From NCBI GenBank assembly GCA_017428625.1, contig JAFRQM010000031.1, positions 1 to 64,000 of the forward strand: a stretch of DNA of 64,000 nucleotides, written 5' to 3'. Origin of the DNA: Clostridia bacterium (GTDB taxonomy: Bacteria > Bacillota > Clostridia > Oscillospirales > Acutalibacteraceae). Below the pieces are notes generated by a model that was given only the letters and a program-made list of their open reading frames with translations, searched no databases and had not been told where the DNA came from. Each line of letters opens with the position of its first letter. The first letter of the stretch is position 1. The position numbers were made by a program, and so were the translations under genes. Shown here one piece after another: positions 52,475-62,513 of this stretch.

Positions 52475-52815
52475 TTGAATTTACCCCCGGCACACTTGAC
52501 GAAAACGGAGTTTTCACATACACAGCATCGGGCGAAAACGCAAACGCCGTCTGCAAAGCAAAACTTGAAGGCGCAAAAGTCACTCTGCTTTCAATTACCG
52601 GAGCGGATGACGATTCCTTTGTTACCGAAGGTCTTGTGCGTTCCGCGCTCAATTACGGCGCCAACAGAAACGCATATACCGCATACGCCGCCCCGGAGTG
52701 TTTTGACAAACGGGTTATTGCCGTTTTGCAAACACTCGGTTTTGAAAATGAAAAAGAAATGCTTGTCTGCGATATTCCCGACGCGTTGACCGGCGGCTGC
52801 CGCCGTTGCAAATAA
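52471..52815 (+). CDS. Hypothetical 114-aa protein, GNAT-like fragment
   Basis: A small protein translated with rluB by a 4-bp overlap. The order beta-beta-helix and the stretch TEGLVRSALNYGANRN, then CFDKRVIAVLQTLGFE, resemble the last part of a GNAT acetyltransferase (helix 3, then the strand that carries LGFE). The acetyl-CoA P-loop is not evident, so it may be inactive or misjudged. It ends with GGCRRCK. Confidence in the gene is good, in the family low. Confidence 0.7.
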   Translation: MIEFTPGTLDENGVFTYTASGENANAVCKAKLEGAKVTLLSITGADDDSFVTEGLVRSALNYGANRNAYTAYAAPECFDKRVIAVLQTLGFENEKEMLVCDIPDALTGGCRRCK

Positions 52816-52834
52816 AAAATATGGAGTTTTTTCA

Positions 52835-53713
52835 ATGATAAGAAGTATGACCGGCTACGGCCGTTCACAGCAAACCATTGACGGGTTCAGCATAACCCTT
52901 GAAATAAAAAGCGTAAACCACAGGTATTTTGAATTTAACACACGGCTTACAAGAAATTACAATTTCCTTGAAGAAAAACTCAAATCCTTTTTCTCAAACA
53001 CTGTTTCGAGAGGCAAAGTTGAGTGTTCGGTAATGATTGAATCCGTCGAAGAGGCGGATGCCGTAATCACCGTAAACCACCCTCTTGTAAAGAGTTATAT
53101 GCAAGCTTACGAAGAACTCAGTTCGCAATACAATCTTCAGAACGATATTACCGTTTCTTCTCTTTCAAAAGTCCCCGACATTTTCTCAATCCGCAAACAG
53201 GAAGCCGATGAAGAAAGAATCTGGGCTGCCGTCAGCACGGTCGCCGCAGCGGCGCTTGAGAATTTTACGGCTATGAGAGAGAGAGAAGGGGCAAAACTCA
53301 AAGATGATGTTTCATCACGGCTCAACACAATAATCGGCTGTGTCGAATTCATCGAAGAGCGTTCACCCGAAACCGTCAAAGAATATAACGAGAAACTGCT
53401 CGCCCGCCTCAGAGACCTTCTCGGTGACACAACGGTTGATGAACAGCGTATTCTTACGGAAGCGGCAATCTTCGCTGACAAAATCGCCGTTGCCGAAGAA
53501 ACAGTCCGTCTGAGAAGTCATGTCTCGCAGCTCAGGTCATTCCTTGAGAGCGACGGCCCAATCGGCAAAAAGATGGATTTTCTCGTTCAGGAACTCAACC
53601 GCGAGGCAAACACAATCGGCTCCAAATGCCAGGATGTTGAACTTGCCCGCAGAGTTGTTGACATCAAGGCGGAAATCGAAAAAATCCGCGAGCAGATTCA
53701 GAATATCGAATAA
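52835..53713 (+). CDS. yicC: YicC/YloC-family endoribonuclease
   Basis: A 292-aa protein. The N-terminus [11 protein letters not shown] and the C-terminal block [20 protein letters not shown], then [19 protein letters not shown], are the family's signatures. YicC proteins were recently shown to be RNases. The position before remA-gmk-rpoZ is the conserved Firmicute order. Upstream GGAG is seen; 14 bp to remA. Confidence 0.95.
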   Translation: MIRSMTGYGRSQQTIDGFSITLEIKSVNHRYFEFNTRLTRNYNFLEEKLKSFFSNTVSRGKVECSVMIESVEEADAVITVNHPLVKSYMQAYEELSSQYNLQNDITVSSLSKVPDIFSIRKQEADEERIWAAVSTVAAAALENFTAMREREGAKLKDDVSSRLNTIIGCVEFIEERSPETVKEYNEKLLARLRDLLGDTTVDEQRILTEAAIFADKIAVAEETVRLRSHVSQLRSFLESDGPIGKKMDFLVQELNREANTIGSKCQDVELARRVVDIKAEIEKIREQIQNIE

Positions 53714-53727
53714 ACGGAGTTTTTAAA

Positions 53728-54000
53728 ATGAGACTTATCAATATCGGCTTCGGCAACCTTATCAATTCTGACCGCATTGTTGCCGTTGTCAGCCCCGATT
53801 CCGCGCCTGTCAAAAGAATGATTCAGGACTGCAGGGAGAGGGGAACGCTCATTGACGCAACGCACGGCAGAAGAACAAGAGCGGTTATCATAACCGACAG
53901 CGACCATGTTGTGCTTACTTACCTTCAGAGCGAAACTGTTGCCAACAGGCTCAATGAAACTGAAGACGATGAAATACAGGACGGTGAAGAAAATGCCTGA
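53728..54000 (+). CDS. remA: RemA-like regulator (DUF370)
   Basis: A 90-aa DNA-binding protein: [31 protein letters not shown] and [20 protein letters not shown]. In Bacillus RemA activates biofilm matrix and osmoprotection operons; in non-biofilm Clostridia its role is unclear. The acidic tail ([12 protein letters not shown]) overlaps the gmk start by 8 bp. Confidence 0.95.
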   Translation: MRLINIGFGNLINSDRIVAVVSPDSAPVKRMIQDCRERGTLIDATHGRRTRAVIITDSDHVVLTYLQSETVANRLNETEDDEIQDGEENA

Positions 54001-54604
54001 CAAAGGTCTGCTGATTATTTTATCCGGACCTTCCGGAGTCGGTAAAGACACAGTGCTTGACTATGTCAACAGCGAAAATGAAAACATAAATGTTTCAATT
54101 TCGCTTACTACAAGAACAATGCGCGACGGAGAAGAAAACGGGCTTAACTATTATTTCGTGACCCGCGAGTATTTTGAGAGAAAACTCAACGAAGACGCAT
54201 TCCTCGAATTTGCCGAATACGGCGGCAATCTTTACGGAACGCCTAAGGCTCCCGTTGACGATATGCTCAATAAAGGCAGAAACGTTATTCTCAAAATAGA
54301 GGTTCAGGGCGCGGAAAAAATCAGAAAACTCTATCCCGATTGCGTCAGCATTTTTATCCTTCCGCCTTCTCTCGCCGTGCTCGAAAACAGGCTTCGCGGC
54401 AGGTGCAGCGATGATGAGGAAAGCATACAGCAGCGTCTGCTTATCGCCAAAGAAGAAATGAAGCGATCCCTTGAATACGATTATGTAGTAATCAATGACG
54501 ACCTGAAAAAAGCGGTCGGCGATGTCGTCAGCATTATCGCCGCCGAAGAATTTAAAACATCACGCAACAAAAACAAAATCAGAGAGGTAATGAATTATGA
54601 ATAA
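53993..54604 (+). CDS. gmk: Guanylate kinase
   Basis: A 203-aa kinase that phosphorylates GMP. P-loop [15 protein letters not shown]-binding [20 protein letters not shown] and [17 protein letters not shown] are clear. Start 53993 follows GGTGAAG; a longer frame begins at 53906 inside remA but its extra residues are unlike the family. It overlaps rpoZ by 8 bp. Confidence 0.97.
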   Translation: MPDKGLLIILSGPSGVGKDTVLDYVNSENENINVSISLTTRTMRDGEENGLNYYFVTREYFERKLNEDAFLEFAEYGGNLYGTPKAPVDDMLNKGRNVILKIEVQGAEKIRKLYPDCVSIFILPPSLAVLENRLRGRCSDDEESIQQRLLIAKEEMKRSLEYDYVVINDDLKKAVGDVVSIIAAEEFKTSRNKNKIREVMNYE

Positions 54605-54806
54605 TCCCGATTTAAGAAAAGTCCTTAAAAACCATCTCAGCCGTTACTCGCTTGTAACCGCAACAGCCAAAAGAGCAAGAGCAATATCGGAAGAGGCGGA
54701 AGAGAACAGAGAACTCCTTACCGAAAAACCCGTAAGTCTTGCTATTGAAGAAATAATCAACGGCGATTATGTAATTGTTGAGCCGGAGGAAATCAGAAAT
54801 ATCTGA
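54597..54806 (+). CDS. rpoZ: RNA polymerase omega subunit
   Basis: A 69-aa protein: SRYSLVTATAKRARAISEEA followed by KPVSLAIEEIINGDYVIVEP is the omega fold that clamps the beta-prime C-terminus. AGAGAGGT upstream, coupled to gmk as in most bacteria. Confidence 0.93.
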   Translation: MNNPDLRKVLKNHLSRYSLVTATAKRARAISEEAEENRELLTEKPVSLAIEEIINGDYVIVEPEEIRNI

Positions 54807-54828
54807 ACTTTTTTGAAAGGAACTAACG

Positions 54829-57276
54829 GTGAACCGGATGAAGCTCGCAGGTGTCGCGGTCGAAAACGCCGCATTCAGCTTTGACAAAGCGTTTGATTAT
54901 ATTGTCACTGAAGAACTTGAGCAAAAAGCGGTTCCCGGGGTTCGTGTTACCGTTCCTTTCGGTAAAGGCGGCAAAAAACGACTCGGCATAATACTTTCCG
55001 TGTTTGAAGGTGAAAACCGCAAGGGCCTCAAAAAAATCAGTTCGGTGCTCGATGAAGAATCTCTCCTCAACGCGGAAATGATTAAAATGGTGTTCTGGCT
55101 AAAAGACCGCACCTTCTGCACGCTTTATGAGGCTGCAAAGGCAGTTCTGCCGACGGGCATTAACCACCGTATGGTTCTGTCATACACCGTTTCCGGCAGC
55201 AAAGAGGCGGCTCAGAATCTTACACCGTCAGAGGTTGAGGTTTATAATTTCATCGCTTCAAAACAGGGCTATGTCAAGCGTGATGCCGTCCTTAAAGCAC
55301 TGGGGCTTTCGGCAGATTGCAAAACTCCCGACGAACTCGTTAAAAAAGGCGTTCTTTTCTGCAATATGGATGCCGTTCGCAATATCGGTGACGCCTCCGT
55401 CAGAATGCTTACTCTGAATGATGAAATTCCCGACGGTGTCAGAATTACTCAGAAACAGCAGAGTGTCGTGGATTTTCTTAACGATGTCGGCTGCGCTTCG
55501 GTCAAAGAAATATGTTATTTCACAGGCGTTACCCCCGCCGTTCCTTCGGCGCTCGCAAAAAGCGGAGTCGCAAGGTGGGTGGAGTTTGAAGTTCTCCGCA
55601 CCCCGAAACACAGTCAGCAAGAAACAGACACAGGTGAAATTGAACTGTCTGAAATCCAGCAAAAAGCGTTCGGCAGCATAGAACAGCTTATGTCAACCGG
55701 CAAACCCGGGGTCTGCCTTCTTTACGGCGTTACCGGCAGCGGCAAAACCCTCGTTTATCTCAAAGCCATTGACAAAGCCGTTTGTGAAGGCAAATCCGTT
55801 ATCGTTATGGTGCCCGAAATTGCGCTTACTCCGCAGACAATATCCCGTTTCAGCAGGCGTTACGGCAAAAAAGTCGCGGTTTTTCACAGCGCGCTTTCCG
55901 CGGGTGAAAAACTCGACGAGTGGAAGAGAGCAAAAAGAGGCGAAGCCACAATTATCGTCGGCACAAGAAGCGCCGTTTTCGCTCCCGTTGAAAACATAGG
56001 GCTTGTAATTATTGACGAAGAGCAGGAGCATACCTACAAATCGGAGCAAAGCCCGAGGTATTCGGCAAAGGAAGTCGCAAAATTCAGAGTTTCCGAGAAT
56101 AACTGCCTTCTGCTTCTCGCTTCCGCCACTCCGAGCGTTGAAAGTTATGCCAACGCGCACAGCGGCAGATATTCCCTTCAGACGCTCAGCACCCGTTACG
56201 GCGACGCTCAGTTGCCCGATGTCATTACCGTTGATATGCTTCACGAACGCATGGCGGAAGGTTCAACGGCAATCAGCCAAAGACTTCTTGATGAGTTAAA
56301 ACAAAACCTCGACAATTCAAGGCAGTCGATTCTGCTTATTAACCGCAGAGGCTTCAACACCTTTGTCGCCTGCAATTCCTGCGGTCATGTTATTACCTGT
56401 CCATACTGCTCAATCTCGCTGACTTATCATTCAGCAAACAAACGGCTTATGTGCCATTATTGCGGTTACTCCGAGGACTTCAGAACCGAATGTCCCGAAT
56501 GCGGTGAAAAAAGCGTCCGTTATTCAGGCTTCGGAACACAGAAAATCGAAGATGAACTTTCAACGCTTCTGCCCGGCGCGAAAATACTGCGTATGGATAC
56601 AGACACAACAACCGGCAAAGACTCTCACGAGCATATGCTCAGAAAATTCGCCGACAAAGAGTATGATATTATGGTCGGCACTCAAATGGTCGCAAAAGGG
56701 TTGGATTTCAGCAATGTCACGCTCGTCGGCGTCATTTCCGTTGACCAGCAGCTTTACAACGACGATTTCCGCAGCCTTGAAAAAACATTTTCACTTCTCA
56801 CTCAGGTTGTCGGCAGAGCCGGCAGGGGAGAGAACAAGGGCAGGGCTGTTATTCAGACAATCACTCCCGAAAACGGTATAATCCGCCTCGCCGCAAAACA
56901 GGATTATGACGAGTTTTTCAAAACAGAAATAAAAATCCGTAAATCTCTTATTTACCCGCCGTATTGTGATATATGCGTTCTCGCTTTTACCGGCGAAAAC
57001 GAGATTAAAGTCAAATCGGCGTCACGGCAGGCGCTCGGTATGGTAATGGATTACACAAGCGGCGAATATAAAAACGAAAAATTAATCTGTCTCGGTCCGC
57101 GCCCGGCAAGGGTTGCTAAAATCAGCAATAAATACCGTTACAGACTTATTATCAAATGTCACAACAACCGCAACTTCCGTGAAATGATTTCGAAAATCCT
57201 TATCGACCTCGGCTCAAAGTCCGAATTTTCCGCGGTAACCGTTACGGCGGATATCAATCCCGAGTCGATAATATAA
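54829..57276 (+). CDS. priA: Primosomal protein N', replication restart helicase
   Basis: An 815-aa superfamily 2 helicase. The N-terminal DNA-binding domain starts FDYIVTEEL and VRVTVPFGKGGKKRLG. Helicase motif I is YGVTGSGKT, motif II IIDEEQEHTYK (DEEQ rather than the more usual DEEH), and then LLASATPSVES. Two zinc centres lie in CNSCGHVITCPYC and CHYCGYSEDFRTECPECG. QVVGRAGRGENKG is motif VI. Start GTG 54829 with AAGGAAC upstream. It reloads the replisome at stalled forks. Confidence 0.97.
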   Translation: MNRMKLAGVAVENAAFSFDKAFDYIVTEELEQKAVPGVRVTVPFGKGGKKRLGIILSVFEGENRKGLKKISSVLDEESLLNAEMIKMVFWLKDRTFCTLYEAAKAVLPTGINHRMVLSYTVSGSKEAAQNLTPSEVEVYNFIASKQGYVKRDAVLKALGLSADCKTPDELVKKGVLFCNMDAVRNIGDASVRMLTLNDEIPDGVRITQKQQSVVDFLNDVGCASVKEICYFTGVTPAVPSALAKSGVARWVEFEVLRTPKHSQQETDTGEIELSEIQQKAFGSIEQLMSTGKPGVCLLYGVTGSGKTLVYLKAIDKAVCEGKSVIVMVPEIALTPQTISRFSRRYGKKVAVFHSALSAGEKLDEWKRAKRGEATIIVGTRSAVFAPVENIGLVIIDEEQEHTYKSEQSPRYSAKEVAKFRVSENNCLLLLASATPSVESYANAHSGRYSLQTLSTRYGDAQLPDVITVDMLHERMAEGSTAISQRLLDELKQNLDNSRQSILLINRRGFNTFVACNSCGHVITCPYCSISLTYHSANKRLMCHYCGYSEDFRTECPECGEKSVRYSGFGTQKIEDELSTLLPGAKILRMDTDTTTGKDSHEHMLRKFADKEYDIMVGTQMVAKGLDFSNVTLVGVISVDQQLYNDDFRSLEKTFSLLTQVVGRAGRGENKGRAVIQTITPENGIIRLAAKQDYDEFFKTEIKIRKSLIYPPYCDICVLAFTGENEIKVKSASRQALGMVMDYTSGEYKNEKLICLGPRPARVAKISNKYRYRLIIKCHNNRNFREMISKILIDLGSKSEFSAVTVTADINPESII

Positions 57277-57293
57277 AATAAACAGGTGAAACT

Positions 57294-57755
57294 ATGGCGT
57301 TAAGAAATATTGTCAAGGTCGGGGATCCGATTCTCGCAAAAAAATCCCGGCCTGTTGAAAAATTTGACGACCGTCTTCATACACTGCTTGACGATATGAA
57401 GCAGACTATGTATTCGGCAAACGGCGTCGGTCTTGCTGCAGTGCAGGTCGGCGTTTTGAGAAGAATAGTTGTTATTGATTGCGGCGACGGTTACCTTGAA
57501 CTTATTAATCCCGAAATAACCGAACGCTCCGGTCGGCAACTTGAAGAAGAGGGCTGCCTTTCACTTCCGGGCGAAAGCGGAGTTACTCTCCGCCCCGAAA
57601 CGGTCAGACTTAAAGCGCAAGACAGAAACGGCAAATGGCATGTCTATAAAGCGGAAGGGCTCAAAGCCCGTTGCTTCTGTCACGAAACCGACCACCTCGA
57701 CGGTGTTCTCTTCACTCAGAGATTAGCCCCGAAAGAATTGCTTGAAACGGAATAA
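57294..57755 (+). CDS. def: Peptide deformylase
   Basis: A 153-aa metalloenzyme that removes the N-formyl group from new proteins. All three motifs are present: GVGLAAVQVG, EEGCLSLPGE and CHETDHLDGVLF (HExxH). Ribosome site AGGTG. It stands 9 bp before fmt, the enzyme that adds the formyl group, the standard pairing. Confidence 0.97.
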   Translation: MALRNIVKVGDPILAKKSRPVEKFDDRLHTLLDDMKQTMYSANGVGLAAVQVGVLRRIVVIDCGDGYLELINPEITERSGRQLEEEGCLSLPGESGVTLRPETVRLKAQDRNGKWHVYKAEGLKARCFCHETDHLDGVLFTQRLAPKELLETE

Positions 57756-57764
57756 GGAGCGTTT

Positions 57765-58685
57765 ATGAGAATTGTTTTTATGGGCACGCCGGATTTTGCC
57801 GTTCCCTGCCTTCAAAAGCTGTATGACCTCGGCTATGATGTCTGCGCCGTCTTCTGCCGGCCCGACAAACCGCAGGGCAGAAAGATGATTCTGACCGCAC
57901 CTCCCGTCAAAGAAAAAGCGCAGGAACTCGGCATACCCGTTTATCAGCCTTCAACACTTAAAACCGATGAAAGTTTTGGTATTCTGAAAGAACTTTCGCC
58001 CGAACTGATTGTCGTTGTCGCTTACGGCAAAATTCTTCCGCAGAGAGTTCTCGATTTACCGCCATTCGGCTGTATAAACATTCACGCGTCGATATTGCCT
58101 GCGCTCAGAGGCGCGGCGCCGATTCAGTGGGCGGTAATAAACGGTTTTGAAGAAACGGGCGTCACCTCAATGCAGATGAACGCGGGGCTTGACACAGGCG
58201 ATATTCTGCTTACTTCAAAAGTCAAAATAGGAGAAAACGAAACATCCGAAGAACTCTGGAACAGGCTCTCGCTTCTCGCTGCGTCCGTTCTTGAAAAAAC
58301 ACTTGAGGAATTAAACGCAGGCACGCTGACACCCGTTAAGCAGGACGATTCCTTGTCAACATACGCGCCCCTGCTCTCAAAAGAAATCAGCGCTGTTGAT
58401 TGGAACACTGACTGCGCCGCCGTTCACAATAAAATCAGAGGGCTTTACTCGTGGCCCTGTGCTTTGACTGATATCAACGGCAAAAAGATTAAACTTCTCA
58501 AAAGCATAAAACATCCCGGAATCAACGGTCAGCCCGGTCAGGTTCTTGATTCCTGCGGCAGACTTATAATTGCCTGCAAAAGCGGAGCGGTGGAGATTGT
58601 AACGCTCCAGGCAGAAGGCAAAAAAGCAATGAACGCCTCCGATTATCTGAGAGGCAATCCGATAGAAAAGAACACATTTATTTAA
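57765..58685 (+). CDS. fmt: Methionyl-tRNA formyltransferase
   Basis: A 306-aa enzyme. RIVFMGTPDFAVPCLQKLYD opens the Rossmann domain; CINIHASILPALRGAAPIQWAV holds the catalytic Asn-His; MQMNAGLDTGDIL the Asp. The C-terminal tRNA-binding barrel ends with NASDYLRGN. AAGGAG precedes the ATG. Confidence 0.97.
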   Translation: MRIVFMGTPDFAVPCLQKLYDLGYDVCAVFCRPDKPQGRKMILTAPPVKEKAQELGIPVYQPSTLKTDESFGILKELSPELIVVVAYGKILPQRVLDLPPFGCINIHASILPALRGAAPIQWAVINGFEETGVTSMQMNAGLDTGDILLTSKVKIGENETSEELWNRLSLLAASVLEKTLEELNAGTLTPVKQDDSLSTYAPLLSKEISAVDWNTDCAAVHNKIRGLYSWPCALTDINGKKIKLLKSIKHPGINGQPGQVLDSCGRLIIACKSGAVEIVTLQAEGKKAMNASDYLRGNPIEKNTFI

Positions 58686-58697
58686 GGAGGTTCTGTT

Positions 58698-59387
58698 ATG
58701 GGATTTCTGTATATGGACAAGTATTATCTGGTTCTCGTCGTTCCCGCGATGATTCTCGCGCTTTATGCGCAGTTCAAAGTGACATCAACCTATAAAAAAT
58801 TCAGTGAGGTCCGCAATGTCCGCGGCATTACGGGGGCGCAGGCCGCGGCGCAGGTGCTTTCGTTTTACGGCATAAATGATGTTCAGATACGTCCGATAGG
58901 CGGCAACCTTACCGACAATTACAACCCCAGAACAAAGGTTCTCAGCCTTTCACAGGCAAATTATTCGGGCACTTCCATAGCGGCTGTCGGCGTCGCCTGC
59001 CACGAGGTTGGTCACGCTATACAGCACTCAACAGATTATTATCCCATAAAAGTCCGTTCCGCTCTCGTGCCTGTTACCAAGATCGGTTCTATGGCAGGCA
59101 TTCCCCTTGCCGTGCTGGGCGCGGTTCTCGGCTTTTCTCCGCTTATAACAATCGGGCTTATGCTTTATTCGCTTGTTGCGATTTTTCAGTTCGTTACTCT
59201 TCCCGTTGAGTTCAACGCAAGCAACAGGGCAATAAAAGCCATTGAAGAGATGGGGCTTTTATATGAAGATGAAACACAGTCGGCGCAAAAAGTTCTGTCA
59301 GCCGCGGCGCTTACCTATGTCGCTTCGCTTGTGGTGTCGCTCGCAAACCTTTTAAGACTGTTTTTACGCTTCAACAACAGACGATAA
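58698..59387 (+). CDS. Zinc metallopeptidase YugP-like
   Basis: A 229-aa membrane protein. VACHEVGHAIQH is the HExxH zinc site (about residue 100), flanked by one helix before and three after. The conserved LTDNYNPRTKVLSLS stretch is typical of the YugP (DUF peptidase M48-like) family. Substrates are unknown. AAGGAGG precedes the ATG. The gene sits between fmt and rsmB in many Clostridia. Confidence 0.93.
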   Translation: MGFLYMDKYYLVLVVPAMILALYAQFKVTSTYKKFSEVRNVRGITGAQAAAQVLSFYGINDVQIRPIGGNLTDNYNPRTKVLSLSQANYSGTSIAAVGVACHEVGHAIQHSTDYYPIKVRSALVPVTKIGSMAGIPLAVLGAVLGFSPLITIGLMLYSLVAIFQFVTLPVEFNASNRAIKAIEEMGLLYEDETQSAQKVLSAAALTYVASLVVSLANLLRLFLRFNNRR

Positions 59388-59403
59388 ATAACCGGAGAGA
59401 TTT

Positions 59404-60735
59404 ATGAAATCGGCAAGACAGACGGCGTTTGAAATTCTGCTTAAAATTCAAAAAGACGGCGCTTATTCCAACCTCGCGGTTGACAGTATGCTTTCTGAAA
59501 ACGCGGAGTTGGATTCAAGAGACAGCGCCTTTGTAAGCGCTCTTGTTTACGGCACAACAGAGCGCCGTATTTCCGTCGATTACAATCTCTCGCTTTACCT
59601 TACCCAACCCATAAAAAAACTCAAACCCGAACTTCTCACCGTTCTGCGTATGGGCGCATACCAAATTCTCTTTATGGATAAAGTCCCCGACAGCGCAGCG
59701 GTAAACGAGAGCGTAAAACTTGCCAAAGAAAATAAATCGGCATTTGCCGCGGCGCTTGTAAACGCCGTTTTGCGCAAAGTGGCTCAAAACGGGTTTATGC
59801 TTCCCGAAGGCGATGATGACTCGCCCGAAAAACTGGAGGTTCTTTATTCAATACCTCAATGGATTTTGAAACTGTGGATTGATTCCTACGGGTATGAAAA
59901 CGCCGTAGGCACAGCCGCAAAGGTTCTTGAACCCTCAAAAACCGTTCTGCGTGTCAATACAGTCAATTCCACGGCTGACGGTCTTGTTTCCGTTCTTGAG
60001 AGCGAAGGCGTTACCGCCGTTAAATCAGATATTGCCGAAAACTCGCTCATTCTTGAAAAACAGGGTTCCGTTGAAAAACTTGTAGCATATAAAGAAGGGC
60101 TTTTTCATGTTCAGGATTTTGCTTCTCAGTTATGTGTAAAAGCTCTTGACCCTCAACCCGGCGAAACGGTGTTTGACCTCTGTTCCGCTCCGGGCGGCAA
60201 AGCTTTCACGATTGCCGAAACAATGCAGGGGCAGGGCAGTGTAAACGCTTTTGATATTTATCAGTCAAGAGTTGAACTTATCAGAAGCGGCGCAAAAAGG
60301 CTTTGTCTCTCAAATGTCAAACCGTTTCTGTCCGATGCTTCCGTTTTCAATGAGAATTACGGCAAAGCCGACAGAGTCCTGTGTGATGTTCCCTGCTCCG
60401 GGCTCGGTATTATCGGCAGAAAACCCGAAATCCGTTTTAAAACTGAAGAAGAGATTTTAAACCTGCCCGAACTGCAGTTCGGCATTCTTTGCAACGCAAG
60501 GCGTTATCTTAAAGACAGCGGCAGGCTTGTCTATTCAACCTGCGCCCTGAACCCCGCCGAAAACGAAGAAGTCTGTAAAAGATTTCTTGATGAATGCCGT
60601 GAATTTGAATCTGTTCCCGTGCTGCCGCAGGTTAAAGGCTTCAGGCGGGGCGATTATCTTACTCTTATGCCGCACTTAAACGGCACCGACGGCTTCTTTA
60701 TTGCAGCGTTTCAAAAGCGGGGGTGCCGGGAATGA
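59404..60735 (+). CDS. rsmB: 16S rRNA (cytosine-967-C5)-methyltransferase
   Basis: A 443-aa enzyme. The N-terminal NusB-like RNA-binding domain (1-140, ARQTAFEILLKIQKDGAYSN) is followed by a SAM-dependent domain: VFDLCSAPGGKAFTIAE, VLCDVPCSGLG (catalytic Cys) and YSTCALNPAENEEV (second Cys). The stop overlaps the rlmN start by 4 bp. Confidence 0.97.
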   Translation: MKSARQTAFEILLKIQKDGAYSNLAVDSMLSENAELDSRDSAFVSALVYGTTERRISVDYNLSLYLTQPIKKLKPELLTVLRMGAYQILFMDKVPDSAAVNESVKLAKENKSAFAAALVNAVLRKVAQNGFMLPEGDDDSPEKLEVLYSIPQWILKLWIDSYGYENAVGTAAKVLEPSKTVLRVNTVNSTADGLVSVLESEGVTAVKSDIAENSLILEKQGSVEKLVAYKEGLFHVQDFASQLCVKALDPQPGETVFDLCSAPGGKAFTIAETMQGQGSVNAFDIYQSRVELIRSGAKRLCLSNVKPFLSDASVFNENYGKADRVLCDVPCSGLGIIGRKPEIRFKTEEEILNLPELQFGILCNARRYLKDSGRLVYSTCALNPAENEEVCKRFLDECREFESVPVLPQVKGFRRGDYLTLMPHLNGTDGFFIAAFQKRGCRE

Positions 60736-61769
60736 TTAAAGATATAAAATCAATGTCGGCGCCTGAAATTGAAGCGCTGTTAAATGAACTCGGTCAACCT
60801 TCTTACCGCGCAAAACAGATTTTTTCGTGGCTGCACAAAAACAAAGTTTCGTCATATTCCGAAATGACCAATATTCCTAAAACACTTATCGCTTTACTTG
60901 AAGAAAACTATCCTTTACGAGGGTGTGCCGTTAAACAAAAACAGATATCCGCGAAAGATTCCACCGTGAAATATCTTTTTGAACTTTATGACGGCGAGTT
61001 TGTTGAAAGCGTTGTGATGAAATACAAATACGGCTACACCGTCTGCGTTTCCACTCAGGCAGGCTGCAAAATGGGCTGTTCATTCTGCGCATCAACCGTC
61101 GGCGGCTTCAGGCGTAATCTTCTGCCCGGCGAAATAGTCAGCGAAATATATACAGCCGAAAAAGACCTGAACATTACCGTTTCGCACATAGTTCTTATGG
61201 GTATGGGCGAACCGCTTGACAATTATGACAATGTTATGCGTTTTCTTGAACTCGTTACCGATGTTGAAGGTCATAACATTTCCATGCGTAATATTTCGCT
61301 TTCAACCTGCGGAATAGTTCCGCGTATTTATGATCTTATGCAGAAACGTCTCGGGCTTACACTTTCAATTTCACTTCACGCTCCTTTTGATGAAATGCGA
61401 AGCAGAATTATGCCCGTCAATAACAAATACCACATAGACGAACTCCTGAAAGCCTGCAGAGATTATGCCGGCGCAACATCGCGGCGCATATCCTTTGAAT
61501 ACGCTATGCTTTCGGGAATAAACGACACAGACGAGTGTGCCGTCGCACTCGCAAAAGAGCTCAAAGGTATGCTGTGCCATGTCAATCTCATTCCGGTCAA
61601 TGAGGTCAGAGAGAGCCCCTATCATCCCAGCACACCGGAGAGAGTGAAAAGTTTTACCGGAATACTTGGAAAAAACGGAATTACGGCAACAGTCCGACGC
61701 AAACTCGGCTCAGATATAGATGCTTCCTGCGGGCAGCTCAGATTAAGACACACGAAAGGTAACGGTTAA
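60732..61769 (+). CDS. rlmN: 23S rRNA (adenine-2503-C2)-methyltransferase
   Basis: A 345-aa radical-SAM enzyme. CKMGCSFCAST is the cluster-binding CxxxCxxC, GMGEPLDNYDNV and SLHAPFDEMRSRIMP the core, and the C-terminal RKLGSDIDASCGQLRLR carries the methyl-transferring Cys. Start 60732 forms ATGA with the rsmB stop; a GTG three codons earlier is less likely. The related Cfr resistance enzyme is distinguished by other motifs, so this is the housekeeping type. It ends directly before prpC. Confidence 0.97.
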   Translation: MIKDIKSMSAPEIEALLNELGQPSYRAKQIFSWLHKNKVSSYSEMTNIPKTLIALLEENYPLRGCAVKQKQISAKDSTVKYLFELYDGEFVESVVMKYKYGYTVCVSTQAGCKMGCSFCASTVGGFRRNLLPGEIVSEIYTAEKDLNITVSHIVLMGMGEPLDNYDNVMRFLELVTDVEGHNISMRNISLSTCGIVPRIYDLMQKRLGLTLSISLHAPFDEMRSRIMPVNNKYHIDELLKACRDYAGATSRRISFEYAMLSGINDTDECAVALAKELKGMLCHVNLIPVNEVRESPYHPSTPERVKSFTGILGKNGITATVRRKLGSDIDASCGQLRLRHTKGNG

Positions 61770-62501
61770 ATGAAAATTACGGCAAAAACCGATGTCGGCA
61801 CAGTCAGAAAACAGAATCAGGATTCGTGCGCAGCCGGTGAAATATCCGAAGGTATTTCGTGGGCTGTAGTCTGCGACGGAATGGGCGGCGCCGCGGGCGG
61901 CGCTGTAGCGAGCACAATGGCAGTCCGTATGATTTCGGATATTATTTCGGCAGTCCGGCGCGAAACGCTTACAGAGAGTTATATCAGAAGTCTCCTGATT
62001 TCCTCAATTGAAAACGCCAATACAAAAATATACGATTATTCCTGCTCCAATCCCGAACTTTCGGGTATGGGCACAACTGCGGTGGCAGTAATTACCGTTG
62101 ACGATAAAGCCTTTATTGCTCATGTCGGCGACAGCAGAGCCTATAAACTGTCCGAAAACGGCAGTATAGTTCAGATTACCACAGACCACTCAATGGTCCA
62201 GCAGCTTGTTGAAATGGGCAATATTACGCCCGAACAGGCAAGAATACATCCCGAAAGAAATATCATCACCCGCGCCGTGGGCGTTGACGAAAAAGTCAGA
62301 GTGGATTTTTCCTGCGAAGAATTCAATACGGGAGAAACACTGCTTATCTGCACCGACGGGTTGTCCGGCTACGTTGAAGACAGCGAAATAGCAAAAACCG
62401 TTAAAAACGAAGATTTTCGCGAATGTGCCGATCGGCTTGTAAACCTCGCCGTAGAAAACGGCGGAGGGGACAATATAACGGTTGTTTTGATTTCAAGGTA
62501 A
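61770..62501 (+). CDS. prpC: PP2C-type Ser/Thr phosphatase
   Basis: A 243-aa manganese-dependent phosphatase. Metal ligands lie in GTVRKQNQDSC, VVCDGMGGAAGGAVAS, HVGDSRAYKLSENG, ICTDGLSGYVED and GGGDNITVVLI. It reverses the action of the PASTA kinase encoded directly downstream. Its ATG abuts the rlmN stop with AAAGGTAA upstream. Confidence 0.96.
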   Translation: MKITAKTDVGTVRKQNQDSCAAGEISEGISWAVVCDGMGGAAGGAVASTMAVRMISDIISAVRRETLTESYIRSLLISSIENANTKIYDYSCSNPELSGMGTTAVAVITVDDKAFIAHVGDSRAYKLSENGSIVQITTDHSMVQQLVEMGNITPEQARIHPERNIITRAVGVDEKVRVDFSCEEFNTGETLLICTDGLSGYVEDSEIAKTVKNEDFRECADRLVNLAVENGGGDNITVVLISR

Positions 62502-62513
62502 GGGGGCTCAGAT

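Noticed and set aside
53906..53992. A 29-codon N-terminal extension of guanylate kinase
   Set aside because: Overlaps remA out of frame, lacks a ribosome site and is unlike the family N-terminus; start moved to 53993.
60732..61769. RlmN considered as a Cfr-type antibiotic-resistance methyltransferase
   Set aside because: It sits in the conserved rsmB-rlmN-prpC-prkC housekeeping order and matches RlmN motifs throughout.
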